DNA of 64,000 nt from Trebouxia sp. TZW2008 (taxonomy: Eukaryota; Chlorophyta; Trebouxiophyceae; Trebouxiales; Trebouxiaceae): contig BDIU01000287.1 of the NCBI GenBank assembly GCA_002118135.1, forward strand, positions 124,001 to 188,000. Direction: 5' to 3'. The number at the start of each line of letters is the position of its first letter. Position 1 is the first letter of the stretch. A program made the position numbers and the translations under genes. Shown one piece after another: positions 1-12,010 of the stretch. The notes below the pieces were generated by a model. The model was not told the DNA's origin. It saw only the letters and a list, made by a program, of their open reading frames with translations, and searched no databases.

Positions 1-95
1 CCATGCACATTGACCTGAGTGACCATTTGCAGTGCATCAGCTGTACAGTACTGGTGTCAAGGAAGCAACAGGCAAACACTGACATGGCCAAACCA

Positions 96-3000
96 TCAAG
101 ACATTGCATGCAGTACATGCACATCTTCCACCCGCCATGCACATGGACTTTCCTTGCAGTTCATAACCCTCAGGCTGTAAGTGTTGGTGTCAAGGAGACA
201 GTCAACCACTGTAAGCTGCAAGGCAGGCAGTAGACAAGAGAAGAAATGGGAAATACCTGAGGCCCAGTGCTGGTAGTGATGCCAGGCTTCTGTGCAGGCA
301 ACTCCTCAACTGGCTTTCTGGTCAGCCCAACCATCTGACCTGCGCAGGCCAGACACACTTGTCACGTTCTGACAATGCAAGCACACCAAAATTTGCTTGT
401 GCTTGCACGTAACTTGCATGCACTCATGCAAAACTCATGCAAACAAACAGCCACTGCAGTCATGCTGCCATTCACAATTGTGCGCTGATGCCAGAACAGC
501 AACAGAGTACAGCAGCCTGATTAACACACTGTCCAGACAACAACATCCTCTGGCACAAAGAGATTGCTGTGCAGTGATCACAATTCATCTGCGTCCGTAG
601 CAACATGCATATGGCTGAAACTCACTAGCTCTTGATGCAAGGTTGCCAGCAGTGTTGACAGCACTGCCATCGCTGCGTTCACACCGCACGCAGGGTGGCT
701 TCAGTCAAGCTGAAACCAAGGCCGCCAAACACTCACTGCAACTCACTCATGCATCTCAAACAACACGTATGTGGCTGAAACTCACTAGCTCTTGATGCAA
801 GGTTGCCAGCAGTGTTGACAGCACTGCCAGCGCTGCGCCCAACACCGCGTAAGGTGGCCTCAGTCAGGCTGACACCACGGCCGACAGTGGTGCTGGCTGT
901 GTTGACAGCCCAGCCAACAGCACTGCGGCTTGTCTGCTGGCCTGAGCTGCTGGCAGCACCATTGGGGTCCTTGCTAGCTGGGCTCTCATCAACTGCACAG
1001 GAACAGCAGTATCATTGCTGTTCATACTATTTCGTTTAATGTAGGGCTGCCTCACCAGCTTCTACTTGATCAGCAAGCATGCCAAGCAGCATGACTTTGC
1101 AGCAAGCAGGAGGACCATGCCAGCATCAGCAGTCAAAAGTGCCTGTACCACAACACTGACCAACAGCAAAGCTTGCAATGTCAACGCAAGCAACAGCCTC
1201 AAAGCACAATGTTATGGTAGGCCATGACAGTAGGAGAATATATTACCTGCAGCAGCTGCAGAGTCCACAGTAGCTTCCTTGGCAGCATCAGCATAGTCAC
1301 CAGTGGCAGTGGCCGCCTTGTCTGAGCCTTCCTGAGCACTGTCAACAGTCTGCTGACCAGCCTGCTTAGCGCTTTCAGTATAGCCTGATGCCTCATCCTG
1401 CACCATTCCTGATGCACTCTGGGCACCATCTTTAGCCTGCTGGGACACATCCTTGCCCTTGTCCTGTGCAGCCTTACTAGTGTCTTGAGCTGCGTTCTTA
1501 GCCTCCTGAGTGTACTTGCTGCTCTTGTCCTGCACCTTTGCTGCTGCACCTTGGACACCGTCTTTATTCTGCTGGCACACATCCTTGCCCTTGTCCTGTG
1601 TAGCCTGACTGGTGTCTTGAGCTGCAACCTTGGCCTGCTGAGCGTAGTTGCTGTTCTTGTCCTGTGCAGCAGTGCTGGTGTCTTGAGCCACATCTTTGGC
1701 TTGCTGGGTGTAGTCACTGCCCTTGTCCTGGGAAGCCTTGCTAGTATTGTTGACCGCCTCCTTGGCTTGCTGAGTGAAGTCCTGACCCTTGTCCTGTGCA
1801 GCCTTGCTACTGTCTTGAGCTGCCTCTTTGGCCTGCTGGGTGTAGTCACTGCCCTTGGTCTGTGCAGTGTTGCTGGCATCTGCACCTGTCTGCTGGGCCT
1901 TCTGGGTGTACTGCCCAACAGTATCTGGTGTTGACCTGACAGTGCCTGTGTGGGCAGAACGAGGTCTGAGTAAGAATGGGTGTGCCATTGCAAGCATAGC
2001 TAGCTGAATGACCTGCTTCAAGTAAACTGTCATGGCAAAAGTAGCTGTCCCAATGAAAGCCTACCAGACCAAAAGTTTGCTGCAACATCATGGTCATTGA
2101 TTGTGGAAAGCTCAAGTCACAGGTTTAACACCAACATATACAAATTGTTTCAAACAACAGCAGCTAACACAAGCAGCAAATCCATGCTAATCATTGCTTT
2201 CAGCAAGCAATAGCCACCAGCAGGACTCTTAGGGATGCATGAAGGGATGTTTTGTTTGTGCCTACCTGCAACAGCATCCTTTGCTTGCTGGTAGTAGCTT
2301 GATGCCTGGTCTTGCGCTGATGATGCAGTGCCTTCTGTGCCTTGCTTAGCCTGTTGGCTGTAGCCATCTGCCTTGTCCTGAGAAGACTGGAGAACACCTG
2401 CAAGGCAACACCAACTAGCTTCATTCAATGGGACTGCCTGTCCAAATTTTCATAGTGCAAAGCAAGACACAGCCGCATTACAGCGCTTGTTCCTTTGCCT
2501 TGAGCATGCTATGAGCTAGCAGGAAACAACAGCTAAGCTCAACGCAAGGCATACTGCAAGCTCAGGCCTAGGCAATGTATGCGATGAATCTCAGGCATGG
2601 TGCTTGGTGCAGTACAGCAGGCGCAAGAGCATTTGTGGCGCATCAGGGCAGTACCTGTCAGGCCCTCCTTGGCTTGCTGAGCATAGCTTCCAGCTGAGTC
2701 TTGAGCAGACTGAGCACCCTGCTTTGCCTGCTCACCGTAATCTGCAGCCGTCTCTTGTGCTGAATCAGTCAACCCTTGAGCCTGCTGCTTGCCCTGCTGA
2801 GCATAGTCTCCTGCTGTGCCTTGCGCAGCCCCCCCCTTCTTGGCCTGCTGTGAAGAGTCAGACGCTGTATCTTGTGCAGTGTCAGCCAGTCTCTGAGCCT
2901 GCTGCTTGCCTTGCTGAGCATAGTCTCCTGCTGTGTCTTGCACAGACTTGACACCCTCCTTTGCCTGCTGTGAGGAGTCAGATGCTGTGTCTTGCGCAGA

Positions 3001-4122
3001 GCCTGCTGTACCTTTGGCTTGTTGCTTGCCCTGCTGAGCAAACTCTCCTGCTTTGTCTGCAGCAGACTGGAGACCCTGCTTTGCACGCTGGGAGTAGTCA
3101 GACGCTGTGTCCTGCGCAGAGCCTGCTGCGTTCTTAACTTGCGGCTGACCTGGCTGAGCGTACTGCCCTGCTGTGTCAGCAGCAAACTGAATGCCATGCT
3201 TTGCCTGCTGGGTGTAGTTTGAAGCCGAGTCCCTGACAATATCAGCAGCGCTCTGAGGGCTCTCCTTGCCTTGCTGAGCATAGCTGCCAACTGTCTCTTG
3301 AGCAGACCTGCCGCTGTCTTGCCCCTGGTCTCCAGCCCGCCTAGCATAGTGGCCAAGTTCGCCCTGTGCAGACCTGATAAGACCTCGAGCCTCGTTGCCG
3401 GCCTCGTTTGTGTGGGATCCTGCAGTGTCTTGCGCTGATCTTGCAGTGTCTTGTACAGACTGCCCAACAGATGGTGTACTGTGTTGAGCCTGTTGGCCAT
3501 GATGAGGGCCTGAGCTTTGCTGAGAGGTTGCACTGCCTCTGGCAGAATCAGCTGCGTTTTGACCTACACCTTGAGCAGATTGATCAGAGCTTGCAAGCCT
3601 GTCCTGTGCACCCTGCAGGTGGCTTCCAGCCGTATTGGTGGCACCTTGTCCGTAGCTCTGTAGGTTGCTTGCAGCTGAGTTTGCTGTGTCTTTGACGCCA
3701 TGGCCAAAGCCCTGAGCAGTATATTGTGCAGACTTTGCAGAGCTGTGCTGGCCCAGGCGGTCGCCCTGAGAGCCTTGGCCTGGTAGGCCTTCTCTAGGGT
3801 CTGCTGCCTGTTGAGCAGCATTGAAGGCTGGGTCTGATGGGTCTTGGCCAACCGACTTGGTGTTGCTCAATGGTGCATAGGGGTTGCTGTGTGGCACAGG
3901 AGTCTGCCAGTTGGCGCCTCCTTGTGCAGAACCTACAATGTCAATTTCAGCGCCCTGAGGGCATGTCGCAAGTGCTGTACATGTGATAATGTACAACATA
4001 TGCAACCCATGTATGCTCAAGTTTGTGTAAATTGCACCTGTTGAAACGTTTGAGGTCAAGCCTCGCGTCTGGGAATTGAGAGGGTAGTCTGATGACGTGC
4101 TCTGGCTATCCTGTCCAGACAT
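96..4122 (-). CDS. LEA group 3-like 11-mer repeat protein, about 867 aa
   Basis: Seven exons fit by phase: 4122-4038, 3932-2655, 2397-2266, 1945-1247, 992-786, 339-257, 215-96. The first five are strong; the last two are tentative. The start is the ATG at 4122 (MSGQDSQSTS). The body is hydrophilic and made of degenerate repeats such as AQDTASDYSQQAKQG and AAQDKGKDVSQQAKDGAQ, rich in A, Q, K, D, S and T and poor in hydrophobic residues and Trp. This is the composition and 11-residue periodicity of LEA_4 (group 3) proteins, which are disordered in solution, form amphipathic helices on drying and protect membranes and proteins. That role is inferred from the family. Internal exons 2 to 5 all start and end in phase 1, so each could be skipped or duplicated without a frameshift. 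No clear targeting peptide is visible. Divergent from the amylase gene. Confidence 0.75.
603..870 (-). repeat. Tandem copy of LEA exon 5 end and its intron
   Basis: Bases about 603-720 repeat bases about 765-870 with a period near 165 bp. They share the block reading ggctgaaactcactagctc and the following exon segment. The copy nearer the left edge carries a TGA in the exon frame, so it reads as a decayed partial exon in the intron after exon 5. A second, shorter echo (ccatgcacat...) recurs at about 2 and 138. Confidence 0.6.
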
Positions 4123-5192
4123 GATCTGCACAACAAGCCTCGTCAGTGCCTTCGGATTCAGAGCGCATGCCGAGGTGCACATGCAGACGAGATGCATGCA
4201 AGCACGATTCGACAGCCGGGCAGGCCCCAGGCGCAGAAGCCGCAACAAGCAATGAAAAATTCGCTAATTTCCGTCACGCTTTGCATGCAGTGCAGCTAGT
4301 TTACCCACCAGCAACGGTCAAACCTCAATAACTTGCTCGGAAGCCCACGATAGACTGCGGAAGGAAACAATGTCACCTGCGATGCCTCTGATTCAGCAAC
4401 AAACAAGGACGTCTGCGACACGTTGTAGGGTTCGAACAGCGTGCGGTGCGTTGTATCAGTGCTGCGTAGCTGGCAGGAAGTGCCCAGCATGCAGACAGCT
4501 TGCTTGCCAAGGACACGCACATCTGCACATGACATGGCACATCAGGCATGCCACTTCAGCAGATGGACGACCAGCCTTTGCTGCAAAGTTGGGCATGAAC
4601 AGCGCAAGGCTGCTGCAGCATTAGCACATGCAGTCAGATCTGCAGCAGATCAAAACGTCTGCACGTAGTATGCAAGGTGGGTGATTGCTACTGCTGGGCA
4701 ACTGCTTGAGCTTAAGCTTACCCTCCAGCGCTGCAGCTCACCATAGCTGTGGAGATACAGCAGCGTTTTTGGCAGCTGCAGTCATCAACTCACAAGGCCG
4801 GCAAAACCTTTTTGAAGCCAACAGCTGGGACTTTCGCACGGTGGATTGGTGATACAAGCTGTTTATCATGCCGCTGTGCAGGCATATGCGTGGGTGCGCA
4901 TGCTCTTGAAATGTAAGCTCTGCAGAGCAGTTGTCATGACCACAGCCCTTTCAGCACTGCATGCTATGTGTGCCCTGAGCACACATCAGCTCCAGCTGCG
5001 GCAAAGGGCAAGAGCACCTCTATTACTCATGATTGCCAGGTGTCATCGTCACATGACACCGCACGGTCCCAAAATTTACTGGGGACTTTTGTTCAAAGAG
5101 TTTAAGGAGAACAGCTCTGCCTTCTACTTGACCCTGGCGCTGTACCAGTTGTGAAGCTTGCCAGTGGCCCGACAGCTGCTTGAAACGCAACA
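4123..5192. promoter_or_regulatory. Divergent 5' region between LEA and amylase genes
   Basis: About 1.07 kb between two divergently oriented start codons. It should hold both promoters and 5' UTRs. I see no convincing coding exon: open frames here are short and lack splice or homology support. No canonical TATA box was picked out with confidence. Confidence 0.4.
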
Positions 5193-8100
5193 ATGCAGGC
5201 CCACGTCCTTGGCAGGGCAAGTGCGCCTGTCGCATCGCATCGCGTATCAGGGTCCAGGTCAGTTCGGTGGCATCCCAGGAGCACAGCTCCCACTTTTCGT
5301 GTAGTCCAGCATACTCGTAAACAGTCAGCTCCAGCAAGGCAGCATACAGTATGCATGTCTGCTACGATCGACGCGCCCGATGCCAAGAAAGGGCAGCAGG
5401 GGCAGGAGCACAAGGCTCCATCACCCAAAGGCACACAACTTCGCAGAGAGGAAGCCATTCTGTTCCAAGGTGACTTAGCAACAATTTCTGCGAGTTACGC
5501 ACCTCTGCATGCATCAACAAGGTGTTATCGCCATCTTCTCACACCACCTTTGCCTTCTGTGAGTTCTGCATATCTCAAGGGATGACCCCTTCAGGCTTTG
5601 ATCCACAGGGTTTGGGTGGAGCAGTTGCGAAGTTGGAGGCTGGTGGAACATTGTCAAATCTAAAATCCAGGAGATGAAGGTCAGTTAGCTCACAAAGCTT
5701 CCTCCTGCGGCACTACTAGCATTTGCGGCAGCAGCGCGGCCTTGCACTGCAACACGCAAGTGTCCCTTCGTCAAGCTTGGCACAGTGTCCTCTTGTCTTA
5801 GCGACACTGAACACTGGCACACTTTGATTTGACAACACTTTCAATGCCTTCTGAGTAGGGACAACTTCATCGAGTAATAAGTTTTTGGTAACAAAAGCAG
5901 TCGTTACTTCAGGAATTCAGTGTACTACTGCAGGAGGCTGGAGTCACACATGTATGGTTGCCGCCACCAAGTCAGTCAGTTGCAGACCAGGGCTACCTTC
6001 CAGGTCAGCTGTACAATCTTGACAGCAAGTATGGCAACAAGGAGGAGCTACAGCAGCTCTGCAAAGAGCTCAAGGCAGCTGGCATAGCCCCCATAGCTGA
6101 CATTGTGATCAACCATCGGTGCGCTGATGAGAAAGGAGAGGATGGTGTGTACAACACATTCAGGTAGGCATCTTGACTTATCGACTTTGTGTCCTGTGCA
6201 GCATCTTGCACACTGCAAAGCTACGACTGACGGCCTGCTACTCAAGCAACAGCTGCAATCAACTTCAAGCGCACACAACAGCATTAACAACTGTTAGACG
6301 TGCTGCAAAAGTGTGAGGCCTGTGTGGCTCAAGTCCTGCCTTGCCATGCCAGCTTGTGCTGGGCTGCCAAACTTTCTGTCTAAGCAATCCAGGCAATAGC
6401 TGCAACCAGCTGTGCAAGTTGATGTGTAGCCAAGTTTAGGACCTCTGCATGACCCACATGCTGTTACTGCATGCAGGGATGACATTGAGCACAAAGGGGA
6501 GCGCGTGGACTGGGGCAAATGGGCAATCACGTGTGATGACCCTGACTTTGGGGGCGAGGGCCAAACTGATACTGGTGAAGACTATGGTCCAGCTCCAGGT
6601 AAAGCATCACCCAAAGGTTGCCAGCAGGTGTTATAAGATTTGTCACTGGTCAGCATGTCATGCATTGCAGCTTCCACAAGCTCAACAATTGCAGCAGCAG
6701 GAACATGATGGCGTCTTATTGTTGGCAATACCTGCGTTCTGCATTGTCCTGGTGCAGCAAGCTCAACATGTGTCCCTTCAGCATTGAATTTGTGCTGCCA
6801 ACCAGCAGGCAGAAGGGCTGTGCCTTGACAAGCATACGAGCTGCCTCTCCTTGTTGCGTCTCATCTTGATCATACTGAGGTAGTCATCATCTGCTGCAGA
6901 CTTGGACCACACCAACGACAGACTCAGATCCAGCCTAGTCGATTGGATGAAGTGGCTGCAACACGACATTGGCTTTCAAGGCTGGCGTTTTGACTTTGTC
7001 AAGGGCTATGGACCAGAGTACATGAAGCAGTACTGTGGTGAAACAGTCGGAAACAATGTGTTCAATGTGGGGGAGTACTGGGCAGACCTCAAGTGAGTCC
7101 ATGCCTCATGCTGCAATGACACCCTTAGCACTCAAAACCAGCATCACCATCCACAGCTACAGAGACTGCGCTGTTGCACACAGCGAGAACTGCATGGCAT
7201 GTTGTCAAGCTTCACAAAGAGCATGCTGCTGCAGCACAGCATACAGGCAGCATATGTGCCCGGTGCATGTGAATTCAACAGCTTGCATGCTTGCTGCTGA
7301 CAAAACCCGTCTGTGTTCCTTGAAACGGCAAGCTTGCGCTACTGCAGTTGGCTCAGCATTGAGCTGAGCTTGCACAGACAAGCCGGGGTCTCCTTGACAA
7401 AGCAAGGCTGTATCACTACACTTGGCTTGGCAAATGGGCTGATGTTGTGCAGACAAGCATGGCATTCCTTGAGATAGCAAGGCTGTGCTACTGCAATTGG
7501 CTTGGCAAATGGGCTGATGTTGTGCAGACAAGCATGAGTGTCTTGACGTAGGAAGGCTGCACTACTGCATTAGGCTAGGCACTGAGCTGGCGTTGTGCAG
7601 ACAAGCATGGCATTTCTACAGCGAGGCTGTGCTACTGCAGCAGGCCTGGCGTTGGGCTGAAGCCAAGATGAGAAGCAGACTGTCCTACATGCAGGTGGGG
7701 TGACAATGGTCTAGAGTATGACCAGAACGAGCCCCGCCAGACTCTGGTGGACTGGCTAGAGCGCGCCGGCGGCTGCTTCCTGTTTGACTTCCCCACCAAG
7801 GGCATCTTGGCAGAGGCAGTCAGGCACACCCAGTATTGGCGCCTGATTGACCATGAGGGCCGCATGCCAGGCTTGGCTGGTTACTGGCCATCCAGATCTG
7901 TGACCTTCATTGACAACCATGACACAGGCAAGCAGGAATGCTGCACAGTCTGGCAAACACTCTAGCAACAGCTTGGGCAGCAGAACAGCAAGTCAGAAGC
8001 AGTTGAGCTGTGGAAAGGTTTTCCTGGACCGACATACAACAGACATGCCCAGAGCTTTGTTTATTGAAAACAGCTTTGATGATCAGCTGTCGTATGGGGT

Positions 8101-8839
8101 TGCTTGGCACAAGGGCCTGTGCTCAACAATCAACTTCACCTGAATATTTGCTGCTGGTGGTCTCATGATTCAGCTTGAGATGCACTTGCCGTTGAGCAAA
8201 TTATGACTGCATCTCGTGAATCCTGTGCTGCCCCTGATGTTGACTTGCTGTGTTTGGCTGCAGGCAGTACTCAGCAGCACTGGCCCTTCCCCACAGGTCA
8301 ATCTGAGGAGACAGGCTATGCTTACATCCTGACCCACCCAGGCATGCCCTGCATCATGTGGGAGCACTACTTTGACCACGGCTTTGGCAAGACCATCAAG
8401 CATCTAGTAGAAGTCAGGCACGCCATACAAAAGCACTCATCTCTCACGCCAATATCGCATATGTGCATGGCAATGTCAGTTTGACATGGCCTGCTGTGTT
8501 CCTTGTCACCTTGCTACATTGCTATGAGTGTTAATTGTAAGCACAGCCAAAACTGGTTGAGACTATGCCTTTTGAGGACAGCATAACTGAAGCTGTTATG
8601 CAGCAACTGCTTACATTGGTTTGTGGCACAAATGCAGGAAGCGCAATGGCATCAACAGCCGCAGCAAGTTGGCGATCAAGCTGGCTGAGTCTGACATCTA
8701 CATTGCTCATGTCGATGACAAGCTAGTGGTCAAGCTGGGACCCAAAGGCAACATGCCAGAGCACCTTGTTCCCAAAGAGAGTGATGGCTGGAAGCAAGCA
8801 GCCTACGGCAAAGACTTCTGCGTATGGGAAAAGCAATAG
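5193..8839 (+). CDS. Plastid-type alpha-amylase (GH13), 493 aa
   Basis: Endo-hydrolase of alpha-1,4 glucan (starch). Eight exons join in frame: 5193-5469, 5609-5679, 5934-6163, 6477-6598, 6900-7092, 7695-7927, 8264-8417, 8638-8839. The first roughly 55 residues ([20 protein letters not shown]...) are rich in R, S, A and V with few acidic residues, like a chloroplast transit peptide. GH13 motifs follow: [29 protein letters not shown] (nucleophile Asp), FNVGEYW (acid/base Glu) and FIDNHDTG (transition-state Asp), then [11 protein letters not shown] and the C-terminal beta-domain ending VWEKQ. The length suits a compact plant-type amylase without starch-binding domains. Introns 6 and 7 need GC donors (AG|GCAAGC and AG|GCACGC) to keep frame and homology. 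An AATAAA lies about 70 bp after the stop. Confidence 0.93.
5845..5921 (+). mobile_element. MITE copy E (3' half only), amylase intron 2
   Basis: The stretch reading ctgagtagggacaa... to gcagtcgttac...attcagtg matches the right half of the full MITE copies at 43769 and 44122. It is followed by TA and then, after about 11 bp, the splice acceptor of amylase exon 3. The left half is lost or too diverged to see. Confidence 0.6.
7365..7690 (+). repeat. About 80-bp tandem repeat in amylase intron 5
   Basis: Four diverged units of about 75-85 bp. Each has the blocks gttgtgcagacaagcatg, agcaaggctgtgctactgca and ggcttggcaaatgggctga. The array runs up to the acceptor of exon 6 at 7694. The unit does not match exon 6 coding sequence. 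Confidence 0.8.
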
Positions 8840-11101
8840 GCTAGCACAACACACAAAGGGATAGAGCAGATGCAAATTGCAGGTCTGGCAGACAGACCAT
8901 GGACCGAATAAATGCCGCGAAGGCATCTGCAAGCTGAAAGGCTTGTTGATGTCTCAAACACAGTATGAAATTAAGCTTTGAGCAATGGCTTTCATGTTTC
9001 GCACTAAGCTGTCATTCTTTTTTGCTGCTTGGATGCGCATGTGAGAGCGTTTCAATGTTTGTTGTGAGTTTCCAGTCTGTCGGTTGATTGCTGCTGAGCG
9101 TTTAGGTCTTGATTATTCTCGGGAGGTGCATAACAGCTTGTGATCAGACTCCATGAATTAGTGGCCACTAATGCAGAGAAAGTGCTTTGCTCATGAGTGC
9201 ATGGCAGACATGCTAGAGAGGCAGTTCGAATAGCATTTGACTGGAGCATCAGTTCTTGTACATACAATGTATGGCTCGATTGGTTGGTCAGATGCTGGTC
9301 AGCATGCAGACTGTAGCTGTCACAAGTAAGACCTCATTGCACGCACAGAGCACGACTGCATTCAAACAGACCTTGTGCGCAACTGATCCAGAAGGAGCTC
9401 ATGCAAGTTCATGACACCAATGGTGATGTTGCATTTGACATCATGATCAGTATATGACGCTGTGTTGACTTGCTGACTGTGCGCTATGCTTTTGTGAAGG
9501 TTTTGCTGCAAACAAGATCGTACCTTCATGTCGAGGACAATTGTGTGCTGACAGGAGCTGATGCAGCAGCTCTGTCTATATATATTTGCAACACTGACCA
9601 CTGATCATGCGCTGTTACGAAGCATTTGCAAGGTTATATCATGCTTACTTAGTTGTTGATCCGGAAGCGGATCCCCAAAATCGCACTAGCGAGCAAGTTC
9701 TGGAAGAACGCCAAGATCAAATAAACTATTAATTAAATATACATCGAGGCGACATTCAGGCACTTGTATTGCGGATAGACTGTTGGTCCATGGTTTTGTC
9801 ATGCTATGTGATGGAGTTTTCCTTACTAAGCAGGGAGAGCATGAGTAAAACCTTGTAAATTCACATGCTAGGTTTTGACTGTTTGAAAGCAGGTTGTCAT
9901 CTGTCACCCCTGTTCACACCTTCACAACCCCTATTTCCTTGTTTTTTTATCTGATTCAAACAGACAGTACTTAGCAGAAGTGTTTTCTATAACGCCCTAC
10001 CTTCACACCTTCACATCAATATCCAGAGAAAATACGAGGTATTGTAGTCATCAGGGGTTATGGAGAGTTGTCTGTGTGAAGCTACTGAGCTGTGAAGCTT
10101 GACATAATTCTCAAAGAGGGGGGGTCACACCCCCTGTTTTCGCGCCGCTTGCAGCGCTGCCCTTGCACTCCAAGCCTTGGATTCCAGCAGAACCCGAAAG
10201 AACAGACTTATGTTGTTGTGCATGCAATGCTAGAGACAGCTGTATGCAGTGACTACAAAGGCTGTACCCAGTTGAATACCGATCAGGCACTAATGCTACA
10301 GTCATGTGGGGCTGAATCTACAGAAGCTGCGGGCAATCTTTGCTGAAGTTGGGCCAGATAATCTGCTACGACCTCAGCATTTTGATAGAGTATTAGCAGG
10401 ATGACTACCTGACCCAACAGCAGGAACATAGCCCTCATTGTGCGAGTTCAAAAACAGTGACAGCAATGTCAGAAATGGGTTGAGTCATGACACGATAACA
10501 AAAGATCCTGCTGCGCTGCAGAATTGCGAGTACTTACTCCTGCCATGTTGGCAAATGACCAAATGGCAAGCCAAGTACAGCAAATAACCAATGGGGTGGA
10601 TTTCATTTTGCAGCTTGACTGACTTTGGATTTGTCAGCTTGCCTGTATGCTGCAACCCTGAAAGCTTGTGAATACTTGTGGTCTAGCAGGCTTCTTCCTC
10701 ACTCCGAAGCAAACGAGTTCCTGCTCATACCAAACCACCTTCCTGTGCCATTGTACAAATCTGCCTCTTGCTTGCGATTTTCTGGAGGGTGCCTCTTGGG
10801 CGCTGAACGTCGTCCTTGAAGAATTGACAGCGCATTTGCATTTCCCTGCATGACCTTGTCAGTGTCATCGAATCTGCCCAACAAAAATTGCATTCTGGAT
10901 GAGGTGTAATGCCTTCAGCACAAGCCTTTGCAAGGCATTCTGAACTGTACAGTCTACGCTGGGTGCAGCTGCAACTGCCAAGCACGGATTCTGGAATCTG
11001 AGCAAGCCTAAGACAGTCTTGCACAACAATATTAGGCCCTCTGCTGCTGCCAACATATGCTGCCGAAGTCTCCACTGCTCTCCACTGATCACCACTGACT
11101 G
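8840..11101. other. Gene-poor interval, about 2.3 kb
   Basis: Holds the 3' end of the amylase transcript and, on the other strand, that of the small LRR gene. Only short open frames occur and none shows a recognisable domain or spliced continuity. An AT-rich patch sits near 9715-9745, and a short repeated phrase ccttcacac occurs near 9910-10015. Confidence 0.4.
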
Positions 11102-11752
11102 CTACAGCCAAGGAGCTTCATGACTATAGGCAGATGTTGTTCTGAACCTGCAAAGTGGGTACATGCATATTGACAAGCCACACCACTCAAAAAGCAGAGC
11201 AAGAAGCCAAGATATATACCCATCATCAGGGGCATCAAAAACGTATGCTTTGGCACCAAAGTCCACCGCAATATTGTTCCAGTTCTCTTGCCACTCAGTG
11301 GCAGGACTACCAGTGATTGGCAGCGCCAAGCTCACCCAGCCTAAACGCTGCAGCTCTTTTAGCTCGTCTGTTTCTGTTATTGCAGGTAAGTAGTTGCCAC
11401 CCAGTTGCAAGTTGTCCACGTGTGCATTAAGACGTCCTATAACTCGCAAAATCGGCGCCCAAGAGTCCGAGAAGATGCGATTAAAGGATAAGTCCAAGGC
11501 AAAAATCCTGAGTGAACTGCCTTCAAGCCATGTTGCAAATTGGTTGACGTCATCAAGGCTCAGATCATTGCTTGAGAAGTCGCACACAAAGCGGCTCTGT
11601 GTGCGGCTTCTCCTGAGTGAAGAGTTGTTGCGACTGTAGCTGTCTTGAAGTTCTCGGAAAGCCTGTCTGAGAGCCAGCTTCTCTCCCCCGGCCACTGCTG
11701 CAGAAGCCAGCTTACACCTAGACCGAGAGAACAGATGTTTCGGACCGGTCAT
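11102..11752 (-). CDS. Small leucine-rich repeat protein, 192 aa
   Basis: Two exons, 11752-11220 and 11147-11102, separated by a 72-bp GT-AG intron. The intron length is a multiple of three and it contains no stop, so retention would add 24 residues. The start is the ATG at 11752 (MTGPKHLFSRSRC). LRR-like segments are SNDLSLDDVNQFATWLEGSS, LRIFALDLSFNRIFSDSWAP and HVDNLQLGGNYLPAITETDE, followed by a short acidic tail region. No transmembrane segment, kinase or NB-ARC domain is seen. LRR-only proteins of this type usually bind partners; the function here is unknown. Head to head with DGD1, 258 bp apart. Confidence 0.65.
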   Translation of the reverse strand: MTGPKHLFSRSRCKLASAAVAGGEKLALRQAFRELQDSYSRNNSSLRRSRTQSRFVCDFSSNDLSLDDVNQFATWLEGSSLRIFALDLSFNRIFSDSWAPILRVIGRLNAHVDNLQLGGNYLPAITETDELKELQRLGWVSLALPITGSPATEWQENWNNIAVDFGAKAYVFDAPDDGYISWLLALLFEWCGLSICMYPLCRFRTTSAYSHEAPWL

Positions 11753-11787
11753 CACATAGCAAGTAGTCAGTGGTCAATGATGGAAAT

Positions 11788-11825
11788 GTATATATGTGAG
11801 CGACGCGTCAGCGTTCCATATATAC
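11788..11825. promoter_or_regulatory. Symmetric TATA-like palindrome between LRR and DGD1 starts
   Basis: GTATATATG at 11788-11796 and its exact reverse complement CATATATAC at 11817-11825 flank 20 bp that contain the palindrome gacgcgtc. The element lies between two divergent start codons (11752 and 12011). It could serve as back-to-back TATA boxes of a bidirectional promoter. This is inference from position and symmetry. Confidence 0.5.
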
Positions 11826-12010
11826 GTCAACACTTGCACTGGGCTTTGGCAAGAGGGCACCCTGTGCAGCCTGGGGACCATGTTGTCCTCAATCAAAACT
11901 AAGCTCGGGACTCCATCAGATCATGAAGATTCGTGACCGTCAGTGGAAGCTATTTCGTTGATCGAACGGAATTTGCGAGCATCGTCCTCAGCAAGTCGCA
12001 CAGCAGAGTT

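Noticed and set aside
1485..1934. 149-residue hydrophobic open frame on the plus strand
   Set aside because: It is the antisense of the LEA repeat exon; repeating Leu/Cys-rich blocks mirror the AQDxxKAAQDKG repeats.
2769..3533. 254-residue alternative frame on the minus strand
   Set aside because: A shadow of the LEA exon 2 in another frame, lacking the LEA composition and continuity with neighbouring exons.
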